A DNA stretch of 55,128 nt from Chryseosolibacter indicum (lineage in GTDB: Bacteria; Bacteroidota; Bacteroidia; Cytophagales; Cyclobacteriaceae): contig NZ_JAHESD010000037.1 in assembly GCF_018598585.1 (NCBI RefSeq), positions 1 to 55,128 on the forward strand. The letters are read 5' to 3'. The notes beneath the pieces were generated by a model. The model saw only the letters and a list, made by a program, of their open reading frames with translations. It did no database searches and was not told the DNA's origin. This document shows, piece by piece, positions 18,002 to 25,686 of the stretch. Position 1 is the stretch's first letter, and the number at the start of each line of letters is the position of its first letter. Both the position numbers and the translations under genes were made by a program.

Positions 18002-18349
18002 GAGCTGACTGGCTTCTAAAATCAAATTCTTTCAAATTTACCTTTCAGAGGATCACTGAGCCTAAGTCCTTCTTGTAAAATGTAACACGAATTAAAGATT
18101 CGAAATCCTTTATTATAGTAGCCCTTTTCGTACCGCAAGTCGGATCATACCGGTACATGAGCCCGAGATGAGCCGTACTTGAGCCGTATAAGAGCCGGGT
18201 AAGCTGCGTTTTTAGCGAAATTTGAGGCCTTATACGGCTCATATACGGCTCAAATACGGCTCAACCCCCACTGAACTATGGCTAATGTCCTATTCCGGAC
18301 ACTTTTATAGTGCTGAATTTTCTGGTAAAGGTGCGCTTAAGAGAAGGTA
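18002..18349. repeat. Intergenic region with an inverted array of 11-bp repeats
   Basis: Between two convergent regulator genes there is a compact repeat structure. Four tandem 11-bp units start at 18158, 18169, 18180 and 18191 (TGAGCCCGAGA, TGAGCCGTACT, TGAGCCGTATA, AGAGCCGGGTA). After a 29-base spacer come three units in the opposite orientation at 18231, 18242 and 18253 (TATACGGCTCA, TATACGGCTCA, AATACGGCTCA). Units 2-4 can pair with the inverted units at 29 of 33 positions. Just upstream, GTACCG (18130) and CGGTAC (18151) form another inverted repeat. No gene is present. It could be an iteron-like protein binding array, a long hairpin, or a member of an interspersed repeat family. Confidence 0.75.
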
Positions 18350-19111
18350 TTACCTGTCGAGCCAGTCTTTGAATTCCTGAACGCGTTCGCGGGCTACTAT
18401 AACCTCGTTATCCTGGGAGCCTTTTAAGACCAACCTGAGCCTGCTATTGGTGTAATTGATAATGTCCTGGATGGCGGGTGAGCTGACCAGGTACTTTCTG
18501 TTGATGCGGAAGAATTGGGCCGGATCAACCAGTTCCTCCAACTGTTCAAGGGTATAATCGAGGATAAAGTTGCGGTTGTCTTCCGTAACACAGAATGTGG
18601 TTTTATCCTGACTAAAGAAATACCGGATGGCACTTACCTCGATGGTTTTCAGATGCTCACCGACTTTTATAACAAAGCGGTTCTTATATTTCTTCATCAG
18701 CATCTGCACGGCGTGGCCAATGTTGTCGAGCATTTGCTGTGTTTGTGATTCATTCCCTGTAAAGGTCTTTAATTTCTTTAAAGCATTGCCCAGTTCATCT
18801 TTATCAACAGGTTTTAGAATGTAGTCGATACTGTTAACTTTAAATGCCTTGAGGGCGTACTCATCATAGGCCGTGGTAAATATAATGGGTGCTTTTATAT
18901 CACAGTGCTCAAATATTTCGAAGCTGATTCCATCGGCCAGCTGAATGTCCATCAAGACAAGGTCGGGCACGGTGTTGCCTTTAAACCATGCAACTGACTT
19001 TTTAACTGTATCCATCTTTGCCAGAATATTGGCATTACTGATTAGCTCCTTCACCAGGCGTTCGAGACGCTGTGCAGCCTGAGGTTCGTCTTCTATAATA
19101 ACTACGTTCAT
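18350..19111 (-). CDS. LytTR-family response regulator
   Basis: A 253-residue response regulator. The receiver (1-120) has acidic residues at 7-9 (IEDE), phosphoacceptor Asp55 (LVLMDIQLADG), TTAYDEYALKAF and Lys100 (YILKPVDK). A LytTR DNA-binding domain follows at about 145-250 (FVIKVGEHLKTIEVSAIRYF, FRINRKYLVS). LytTR proteins bind tandem direct-repeat sites near promoters. The gene starts one base after the stop of the LytS-type kinase gene and ends the receptor operon. It probably controls that operon or an envelope function (inference). Confidence 0.92.
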   Translation of the reverse strand: MNVVIIEDEPQAAQRLERLVKELISNANILAKMDTVKKSVAWFKGNTVPDLVLMDIQLADGISFEIFEHCDIKAPIIFTTAYDEYALKAFKVNSIDYILKPVDKDELGNALKKLKTFTGNESQTQQMLDNIGHAVQMLMKKYKNRFVIKVGEHLKTIEVSAIRYFFSQDKTTFCVTEDNRNFILDYTLEQLEELVDPAQFFRINRKYLVSSPAIQDIINYTNSRLRLVLKGSQDNEVIVARERVQEFKDWLDR

Positions 19112-19112
19112 T

Positions 19113-20126
19113 TTATGACAAGGTGAGTAAAGGCAACTTTACAACAAATGTTTTTGAATTGTTTGATACCTCTACATTATTACTGCTGAGAAATTCATAG
19201 CGCTTGCAAATGTTTTCGAGCCCGACTCCGGCGGAAGGTTCACCTATAGAGGTCTTTTTCTGAAGATTATTTTCAACTACAATAAAGCCCTTGTCTTCAA
19301 ATACTTTGACCGTGAGTGGATCATCTTCTGATACAACGTTATGCTTAATGGCATTCTCAATCAACATTTGCAGAGCCAATGGAGCTACTCCCCCTTTAAT
19401 AGTATTGATTGATATTTCAATGGATAGCTTGTCGGCAAATCTGATTTTTTGAAGATAAATATACGAGTTTAAAAACTTAAGCTCATCAGCAAGCGGAACA
19501 ACCTCCTTCTCACGGGTATCCAGAACATAGCGATATACTTCTGACAGTTGTTTGATAAATTTAACAGCTTTATCCTGATCTTCATATACCAAATTAGAAA
19601 GTGCATTAAAACTGTTAAAGAGGAAGTGCGGGTTAACCTGATTCTTCAAGCTTTCATACTTAGCTGCAATACTCTCTCTTTTCAGTTGCTCGGCTGTAAC
19701 AACACTTTGCTTCCAGTTAATGAGAAATGCACGGCTATGCATAAAAAGAGAAATAATGATGGTAATAATTACAGAGTAGGTGATACCAGCGGTTAAGTTA
19801 AATTTAAAAGACAATGTATAGATGGCACCCAGTATATACATTGCCAGGAATGTATATGTGATGGTAGCTACTAAGCCAACAAGGAAGCGTTTTCCCGGTT
19901 GATCAATCCATGACATTTTTGTTGATATATAATCAGCGAGGTACGAATTACCTTTCCATAGCAAGACCCACATGAGCGCGGTAAAGCTTGCGACAATCCA
20001 GAACTCGCGTGAATTGTCATAACAGTTTCGACATGTTACTCCAGCCCACGTCATCAAAATTCCGACGAGCATAAGTATAACAATATCTCTTACCTCTCTC
20101 CATATAATTTTTCTATCCAATGCCAT
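19113..20126 (-). CDS. LytS/YpdA-type sensor histidine kinase
   Basis: A 337-residue inner-membrane kinase with four hydrophobic segments within residues 13-135. A CxxC pair (TCRNC, Cys32 and Cys35) lies just after the first helix. A short linker leads to the His_kinase domain with phosphoacceptor His167 in NPHFLFNSFN. The HATPase region has the N box LIENAIKHN (about 257-265) and a GVGLENICKRYEFL G box. It partners with the LytTR regulator encoded directly downstream. The CxxC in a predicted exported loop might sense redox state or metal (inference). Confidence 0.9.
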   Translation of the reverse strand: MALDRKIIWREVRDIVILMLVGILMTWAGVTCRNCYDNSREFWIVASFTALMWVLLWKGNSYLADYISTKMSWIDQPGKRFLVGLVATITYTFLAMYILGAIYTLSFKFNLTAGITYSVIITIIISLFMHSRAFLINWKQSVVTAEQLKRESIAAKYESLKNQVNPHFLFNSFNALSNLVYEDQDKAVKFIKQLSEVYRYVLDTREKEVVPLADELKFLNSYIYLQKIRFADKLSIEISINTIKGGVAPLALQMLIENAIKHNVVSEDDPLTVKVFEDKGFIVVENNLQKKTSIGEPSAGVGLENICKRYEFLSSNNVEVSNNSKTFVVKLPLLTLS

Positions 20127-20131
20127 GTATA

Positions 20132-20548
20132 CTACAGCAATAATCCGATTCCAAGAATAATTAAAGATAGGGCCAAAACAAAAATTCCTGTATAAAGTAA
20201 TTTAATCCAACCATTTGGTTTTACAGCATTCTTATACAGGGCAGAAAAAAAGAAACCTCCGCTAACCATAAGCGCAGCTAAGGGCAGACCTGCTCTTACC
20301 ATCCATACCCAAAGAGTTGAGAGCGCAGCGTGATCTGCCAATACCTGGCAAATCAACGAAAGTATGACCAGCACACCTGCATGCGCATGCCCCGCTCTAA
20401 ACATGGCCTTCTGAAAGTTATTGAATTCAATTTTCTTAAAACTACCCGACAAAACTGTTAACAAAAAGTATCCTCCATATTCAATGGAAGGAATTGTAAC
20501 AAGTGTAATGCCACACATGAGTTTTGCTTCTTCAGTCATACTTGTCAT
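20132..20548 (-). CDS. Four-helix integral membrane protein with HAHAG motif
   Basis: A protein of 138 residues from the ATG at 20548; an in-frame ATG at 20611 would overlap the region between genes and give an unlikely basic leader. Four transmembrane helices are evident, and the second begins with RAGHAHAGVLVILSL. The intramembrane histidines could bind heme or metal, but I know no assigned family. It sits 5 bases before the kinase gene and after the helical-repeat protein, in the same transcript as the TonB receptor. The function is unknown. Confidence 0.68.
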   Translation of the reverse strand: MTSMTEEAKLMCGITLVTIPSIEYGGYFLLTVLSGSFKKIEFNNFQKAMFRAGHAHAGVLVILSLICQVLADHAALSTLWVWMVRAGLPLAALMVSGGFFFSALYKNAVKPNGWIKLLYTGIFVLALSLIILGIGLLL

Positions 20549-20626
20549 AAAATTGTTTTTAAGTATAAGGATTAACCTAAAATATAACGTGAAGCGTAGC
20601 CTACAGGCCACACTTCACTACTTACG

Positions 20627-21280
20627 TTATTTACAGTTTGTCTTAAGTTTTTCTGCCATTTGTTTTCCCCACTGTGGTGCCAATGCATTTTCTGATTTAT
20701 AGGAATCAAATTTTTCAAGTGCTTTTTGTAGTGTGCCACATGCTTCGGATGTTGATGAACCGAAGAACTGTGCGGTGCCGTACTGCATCTGCGCCAGAAG
20801 TGAAAGCGCACGTGGGTTGTCACCATTAAATGCCAACGCCTTTTGATACGCCTGAATGGATAACCCTGAGTATTGCTGGCCTCTGGAAGCCGGATCAACT
20901 GTTACCCTTATCATGTAGGCAAAACCTTCAAGCGCTATTACCTCGGATTCTTTAGGCGCAACTGCTTTTGCTTTCTCGATGGCCTTCATCGCTTGATCGA
21001 GGTAAGCATCCTTCTTTGCACCATCCTGCTCACGCGTGGCCATTATAATATAACCGTAAGCTGCATAGTAAGATGGTTCCCATTTATCTTTTTCGGCGCT
21101 GCCGATTCTTTCAAAAGCGTTTACAGTTGCCTGAAGTTGTTCAATAGTTTGTGCTTCATAAATGGCTTTGATATTCTTTTGCATAGCTTCGAAATACTTA
21201 CCATCGTTGGCCAGGCCAAGACGTGTAAGCGCAAGAACAAGGATAAGTACAAGAACAGGTACAATGTTTAATGTTTTCAT
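20627..21280 (-). CDS. Exported helical-repeat (TPR-like) protein
   Basis: A 217-residue protein with a signal peptide (about 1-24, ending RLGLA). The rest is made of paired helices of TPR type (MKAIEKAKAVAPKESEVIALEGFAYM and AYQKALAFNGDNPRALSLLAQ), with two cysteines late in the sequence (EACGTL, NCK end) that could form a disulfide. It is probably a periplasmic scaffold. It lies 11 bases after the TonB receptor and before the membrane protein, so the four are probably cotranscribed. Confidence 0.72.
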   Translation of the reverse strand: MKTLNIVPVLVLILVLALTRLGLANDGKYFEAMQKNIKAIYEAQTIEQLQATVNAFERIGSAEKDKWEPSYYAAYGYIIMATREQDGAKKDAYLDQAMKAIEKAKAVAPKESEVIALEGFAYMIRVTVDPASRGQQYSGLSIQAYQKALAFNGDNPRALSLLAQMQYGTAQFFGSSTSEACGTLQKALEKFDSYKSENALAPQWGKQMAEKLKTNCK

Positions 21281-21291
21281 AGTGTTAGTAA

Positions 21292-23433
21292 TTATAGAGT
21301 TGGTAATTGGTTTACTGATTTATCTTTAGAAAGTGTTATGAATATGCCCACGAATAAGAATCGGGTTGCAGCTTGTCGAATGGGCCTTGCGTTGTAAAGA
21401 CCCTCTTGATTCCTCACATCACCATACTCATATCCGAAGATATTATCGCGACCAAGAAGATTTGTACACGACAAGTGAATGATGATGTAAGGCTTAGGAA
21501 GATAACTCCAGTTAAAGCTCAAGTCAGCATAATAAGGTGTTCTTCCGCTGTTAGTTTTATCGTTGTTAAGATCATTGTAAGGACGTGGTGATGTGTAAGA
21601 GTAGGTAGCACCAATTTGGCTCTTTAACTTTTGCACGAAATATTTACCTACTACAGAAAAGTTATGTTTAGATGCAAAGGAAGGCATTGCTTCTTCAGTG
21701 AAATTAAGATAGTTGCGTTTAGTATCGAGAAAAGAATAGGATACCCAGTAGTCAATATTTCTGATGGAGCGGTTGTCTCTCCAAAACAACTCAATACCTT
21801 TTGCAAATCCATCACCGGTTGCCTTAAGATCGGATAGATCATACGCGGTATACTTCACAAGATCACTGTAACGTTTGTAGTAAGTTTCAATTCTGAAGGT
21901 GCGGTTATTATCGATACGCTGGTAGTTAAGAATAAAATGTTCTGCCTTTTCTTCGTTAAGCGCTGTATTAACTCTCAGGTATTCATTCTTTGCAGACTGT
22001 CTGAATCTTCCATAAGCAAATGAAACCTGTCCTGTCGATCCTGTTTTATAGGCCATTGACAAGCGAGGGTCAACGCTCAACTTTTCCAGAAGGTTATTAT
22101 ATTCTACCCTGCTCCCAACGCGCGTTACAAAATTATTACTGGCATACAGGTCAGCTTCAACAAATGTAGCTGCGATAACTTCGTTAAATTCGCGGTTACC
22201 AGCGCCGTAGATAGCTTGTTCATAATTTCTATTGATAACTTCAGCACCTGTTTTAAGTTCTAATTGATCAGATATTGAACCTTCAAAAACTGTTTTCGCA
22301 TGTATGCCTTTTTCGATGTCTCCAATAGCAGTTTGATCAAGTTTGATGTTGTTATCAAGTAATGTATATGAAAGACCGCCCCTTACAATCCAATTATTGC
22401 TAAGTACATCTTTGTAGGATGCATTTAGATAATTGTAATTATTTTCAAGATCGTAAAGTTGTGTCTGGTTGTAGTCGTCGATATCATGATTATACAACGA
22501 ATAGTTAGTATGGCTGAAATTGCCATAGAGCTTAACCATGCCATTTTTACCAACCTGTTGACGAAAAGATGAAATACCTTCAATTGACTCTGGTGCTGTT
22601 TTCCAATCAATCTCCTGATTGATTAAACCATAGTAAGGACGGATGTTGGTATACTGTAATTTACCCGAGATGGAACCTGATTCCCACGCTTGTGTATGTG
22701 TTACATCGCCTCCAACGGATAAGATTCCGATATCGGTGCGTGTCATCTCCGCTTTGTCTCTGGAGTCAAGAACCAGTGTTGATGACAAGGCTTGTCCGTA
22801 TTCAGCAGAGTATCCACCGGTGCTAAAGCTTGTGCCCTTGAACATAAAAGGCAGAAATCTTCCGCGTGATGGTGTGTTCGGTGCTGAGGGGCCGTAGGCA
22901 TCCAACACCAGCATGCCATCAATAAACGTCCGTGTTTCGTTGCCTTCGCCTCCGCGTACAAATAATCTTCCCGTCTCTCCTACTTTTTGCGTTCCTGGCA
23001 AGGTATTAAGCGCACCGGCAATATCAGCAGTAGCTCCTGCGGTAGTGGCAATGTCCATCGCCTTAAAAACTGTTCTGCGTGATTCGTCACTTGCTGCAAA
23101 TGTGCCCGCAGAAATCGTCACTGCCTTAAGTTCGCTGATCTCCTCTTCCAGAACGATATCTATGTTTAAGGGCTTTCCAGATAAAGTAACTGGCATTTGA
23201 TACGCTTTGAAACCTATAAACTTTACCAGAAGGATCTTAGTGCCTTCTTCTGTTGTTGTAAAACTGTACTTTCCATCGTTATCTGAACTTGCCCCATCAT
23301 ATGTATCAAGCAATAGTACATTTGCCAATGCAATAGGGTTAGTGGCTTTGTCGGTAATTCTACCACTTATTATTGTTTGGCAGAATGCACTCATTGTAAT
23401 AAGGGTTAGAAGCAGGGTAGAAAGTGTTTTCAT
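21292..23433 (-). CDS. TonB-dependent receptor heading a regulatory operon
   Basis: A 713-residue TonB-dependent receptor with a signal peptide (about 1-19), a CarboxypepD_reg-like domain (about 21-97, IISGRITDKATNPIALANVLL), a plug (about 105-225, VGETGRLFVRGGEGNETRTFIDGMLV) and a 22-strand-type barrel (NLLGRDNIFGYEYG near the C-terminus). The short length and RGGEGNE-type plug fit small-ligand or metal-complex receptors more than SusC. It heads an operon with a helical-repeat protein, a membrane protein and a LytS/LytTR pair. The ligand is unknown. Confidence 0.9.
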   Translation of the reverse strand: MKTLSTLLLTLITMSAFCQTIISGRITDKATNPIALANVLLLDTYDGASSDNDGKYSFTTTEEGTKILLVKFIGFKAYQMPVTLSGKPLNIDIVLEEEISELKAVTISAGTFAASDESRRTVFKAMDIATTAGATADIAGALNTLPGTQKVGETGRLFVRGGEGNETRTFIDGMLVLDAYGPSAPNTPSRGRFLPFMFKGTSFSTGGYSAEYGQALSSTLVLDSRDKAEMTRTDIGILSVGGDVTHTQAWESGSISGKLQYTNIRPYYGLINQEIDWKTAPESIEGISSFRQQVGKNGMVKLYGNFSHTNYSLYNHDIDDYNQTQLYDLENNYNYLNASYKDVLSNNWIVRGGLSYTLLDNNIKLDQTAIGDIEKGIHAKTVFEGSISDQLELKTGAEVINRNYEQAIYGAGNREFNEVIAATFVEADLYASNNFVTRVGSRVEYNNLLEKLSVDPRLSMAYKTGSTGQVSFAYGRFRQSAKNEYLRVNTALNEEKAEHFILNYQRIDNNRTFRIETYYKRYSDLVKYTAYDLSDLKATGDGFAKGIELFWRDNRSIRNIDYWVSYSFLDTKRNYLNFTEEAMPSFASKHNFSVVGKYFVQKLKSQIGATYSYTSPRPYNDLNNDKTNSGRTPYYADLSFNWSYLPKPYIIIHLSCTNLLGRDNIFGYEYGDVRNQEGLYNARPIRQAATRFLFVGIFITLSKDKSVNQLPTL

Positions 23434-23435
23434 AG

Positions 23436-23468
23436 GCTAATCGTTGTGATTACCCTGCAAAGATTAGC
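23436..23468 (-). promoter_or_regulatory. Inverted repeat in the leader/promoter of the receptor operon
   Basis: GCTAATC (23436-23442) and GATTAGC (23462-23468) form a perfect 7-bp inverted repeat directly upstream of the receptor ATG (23433). It is followed further upstream by a short direct repeat, ACGAAAACGAA (23480-23490). It could be an operator or leader hairpin. A link to the LytTR regulator of this operon is only a guess. Confidence 0.35.
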
Positions 23469-23778
23469 ACTGGTCGTTACGAAAACGAATTACTCTTACC
23501 GAACTGTAAAACAGATAGGATGAGCTGTAGTAAGCCCGAAACGTGCTGTTTTAGGCATTGTGTAATAGACGCAAATAGTGGTAACAAAAAAGGGAGTGCT
23601 TCAATGAAGCATTCCCTTTTTGTTATTGGTTCAATGTTCTGCGTTCTGCGTTCGGGGCTGGAAGTTGTTTCAAGTTTAAGGTTACATGTTACAGGTTGCG
23701 CGATCGGTGATTGTCAACTGCTCATTGTCAACTGTCAACTAATTCCATTGCCTATTGAATCGTGCCTACTGCCTACTG
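23469..23778. other. Intergenic region with direct-repeat low-complexity tract
   Basis: Apart from the terminator at 23586-23622, the stretch 23710-23778 is made of degenerate short repeats: TGTCAACTG-type units at 23712, 23726 and 23733, then GCCTACTG units at 23764 and 23771, with a variant GCCTATTG at 23750. No real gene is seen; the 95-residue plus-strand frame here overlaps these repeats and is not convincing. Similar CAACTG/CCTACTG strings are, to my recollection, seen between genes in other Bacteroidota. Confidence 0.5.
23586..23622 (-). terminator. Strong hairpin terminator, possibly bidirectional
   Basis: AAAAAGGGAGTGCTTC pairs with GAAGCATTCCCTTTTT across an AAT loop, with a single internal G-T position. 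There is an A run on one side and a T run on the other, so it can end transcription from either strand. It lies about 160 bases after the DUF885 stop. Confidence 0.85.
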
Positions 23779-25548
23779 TTACTTCTCTTCTTCAATCCAT
23801 TTATTAATCCGCGCTTCCAGGATATTCAGGGGCAACATGCCATACTTCAAGACCTCATCATGGAATAAGCCGATCTTAAACTTGTCACCCAATTCTTTTT
23901 CTGCACGTTTACGTAACGATACTATTGTCAACTGTCCGATCTTATAAGAAAGTGCCTGGCCTGGCACCGCCATATAACGTTCAATTTCTGCTACGGCAGA
24001 TTGCTCAGCAATAGGCTCGTTATCCATCATGTATGCAATAGCCTGCTCGCGTGTCCATCCTTTCGTGTGCAATCCTACATCTACCACAAGGCGGATAGCG
24101 CGATGCATCTCATCCCCAAGATGACCAAAGTATTGAATTGGATCGGTAAACAATCCAAGCTCTTTCCCAAGGGACTCAGTATATAATGCCCATCCTTCAG
24201 CATAGGCGCTGTACAGTAATGTTCTTCTAAATCTTGGCAGCTCCTGATTCTCCAATTGAAGGGAAACCTGATAGTGATGCCCTGGGATGGCTTCATGTAA
24301 AAACAAAGTCTCCATTCCTGAAATATTATATTCTTCAGGATTAATAACAGGAACATAAAATATACCAGGACGAGAACCATCAGGAGAACCAGGGTTGTAT
24401 TCAGCACTGGCTGACATCTCTCTGAAAGCTTCCGTTTGTCGCACCTCAAACCGAGTTTTAGGAGTCATATTAAATAACTCTTTAAGCCTTGGAGCAATTT
24501 TACTTTCGATCCCCTTAAATGCATCTATTACTTGCTGATCGGTTTTGTACGGCATAAACTTCTTATCCTCATTAACATATTTGAAAAATGCCTGAAGATC
24601 TCCCTGGAAACTAACTTGTTCTTTAACCTTTTCCATTTCGCCCTTTATTCTTGCTACTTCCGACTCTCCAAGCCTGAAAATTGAATCAGGGTCAAGATTT
24701 GTAGTGGTATAAGACCTTATCATCATCTGATAATAAGCATTGCCATTCTGGATAGCGTTAATGCCTGCATTGGTCCTCGTGCGCGGAATATACTCGTTCT
24801 TTAAAAAGTCATGCAGTTTTGTATAAGAAGGGACAATTTTCTCTTTTATAGCTTTCGTATAGGCGTCTTTTAATCTTGCCTTGTCGTCAGCGCTAATGGA
24901 ATCAGGCATATTGGTAATTGGTTGATAGAAGATGCTTTTAGTAACATCCTTGACCATCATATCCTTGCATTGCGGTAATACTCTTTCCATCAGCACCTTA
25001 GGGAAGGTATATCCTTCGGAAAGTCCTTGTTTCATGTTTACTATGGCAGTATCAACCCAAATGGCGAAAGCGTCAATGCGTTTAAGAAAATCGTCATAAT
25101 GCTTTGCTGTTTTAAAAGGCTGAAAACTTTGGCCGCTGCCTATCTGAGGCATGGTTAAAGCCATTCCCCACATCTGCTGTACCGGCATAAGGTGTTCAGG
25201 ATACTCCAAAAGCTCCTGCCTGAAAGATAATTCCCTTGCAAGGATATCGAAGCTTAATTGCTGTGCATCGGGCAAAGAAGCCCTATCGTAATTCAGAAGG
25301 GAATCCTGGTAGCGTTTATAGAACGTCTGCAGAGATTGGCGATACGTATTGCTGATGTCAATCGGAAGCTGATCATTGTACCGGAAGTCGTTGATCTGTG
25401 TTGCTTCCAGCGGATTCAACTTCAGATAATCTTCATAGTAAAGGTCCAGCAAGTTATTGAAAGACTGGTTAGTGACTGTTTTCTTTTCTTCCTTCTGAGA
25501 ACAGGCAAGAAAGAGAATTGCTAATACAACAATTGATAATCGATACAT
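23779..25548 (-). CDS. DUF885 family lipoprotein, metallopeptidase-like
   Basis: The product is 589 residues from the ATG at 25548; a TTG 24 bases upstream is less likely. It is a lipoprotein (lipobox FLACS) of the DUF885 family. The zinc-binding signature HEAIPGHH (about 418-425) is intact, followed by SAYAEGWALYTESLG, which supplies the distant glutamate. Such proteins resemble gluzincin carboxypeptidases; their substrates in bacteria are mostly unknown. It is divergent from leuS; a possible -7 element on the minus strand (TATTTTTG, complement of 25608-25615) lies about 60 bases before the start. Confidence 0.85.
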   Translation of the reverse strand: MYRLSIVVLAILFLACSQKEEKKTVTNQSFNNLLDLYYEDYLKLNPLEATQINDFRYNDQLPIDISNTYRQSLQTFYKRYQDSLLNYDRASLPDAQQLSFDILARELSFRQELLEYPEHLMPVQQMWGMALTMPQIGSGQSFQPFKTAKHYDDFLKRIDAFAIWVDTAIVNMKQGLSEGYTFPKVLMERVLPQCKDMMVKDVTKSIFYQPITNMPDSISADDKARLKDAYTKAIKEKIVPSYTKLHDFLKNEYIPRTRTNAGINAIQNGNAYYQMMIRSYTTTNLDPDSIFRLGESEVARIKGEMEKVKEQVSFQGDLQAFFKYVNEDKKFMPYKTDQQVIDAFKGIESKIAPRLKELFNMTPKTRFEVRQTEAFREMSASAEYNPGSPDGSRPGIFYVPVINPEEYNISGMETLFLHEAIPGHHYQVSLQLENQELPRFRRTLLYSAYAEGWALYTESLGKELGLFTDPIQYFGHLGDEMHRAIRLVVDVGLHTKGWTREQAIAYMMDNEPIAEQSAVAEIERYMAVPGQALSYKIGQLTIVSLRKRAEKELGDKFKIGLFHDEVLKYGMLPLNILEARINKWIEEEK

Positions 25549-25638
25549 AAGAAAAAGGTAATTTTTCGGCAAAATTAAATATTTGTAGAATCCGGCAGTC
25601 TGCTATTCAAAAATAGGCAAACAAAGCCCTAATAATGA

Positions 25639-25667
25639 TTTGCTATTCAGCAGAATAATTAATTTTG
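25639..25667 (+). promoter_or_regulatory. Predicted leuS promoter
   Basis: TTTG (25639-25642) and TAATTTTG (25660-25667) are separated by 17 bases and match the Bacteroidota -33/-7 consensus TTTG...TAnnTTTG. The -7 element lies 19 bases before the leuS start. TGCTATTCA occurs twice nearby, at 25601 and 25641, the second copy overlapping the -33 element. Confidence 0.65.
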
Positions 25668-25686
25668 TGGCTCATTTTTCAATACT

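Noticed and set aside
18158-18263. Possible CRISPR array
   Set aside because: Repeat units are only 11 bases, directly adjacent with no spacers of usual length, and the orientation reverses midway. No cas gene is present.
23520-23807. 95-residue cysteine-rich plus-strand frame
   Set aside because: It runs through the terminator hairpin and the short-repeat tract and into the DUF885 3' end, so it is not a credible gene.
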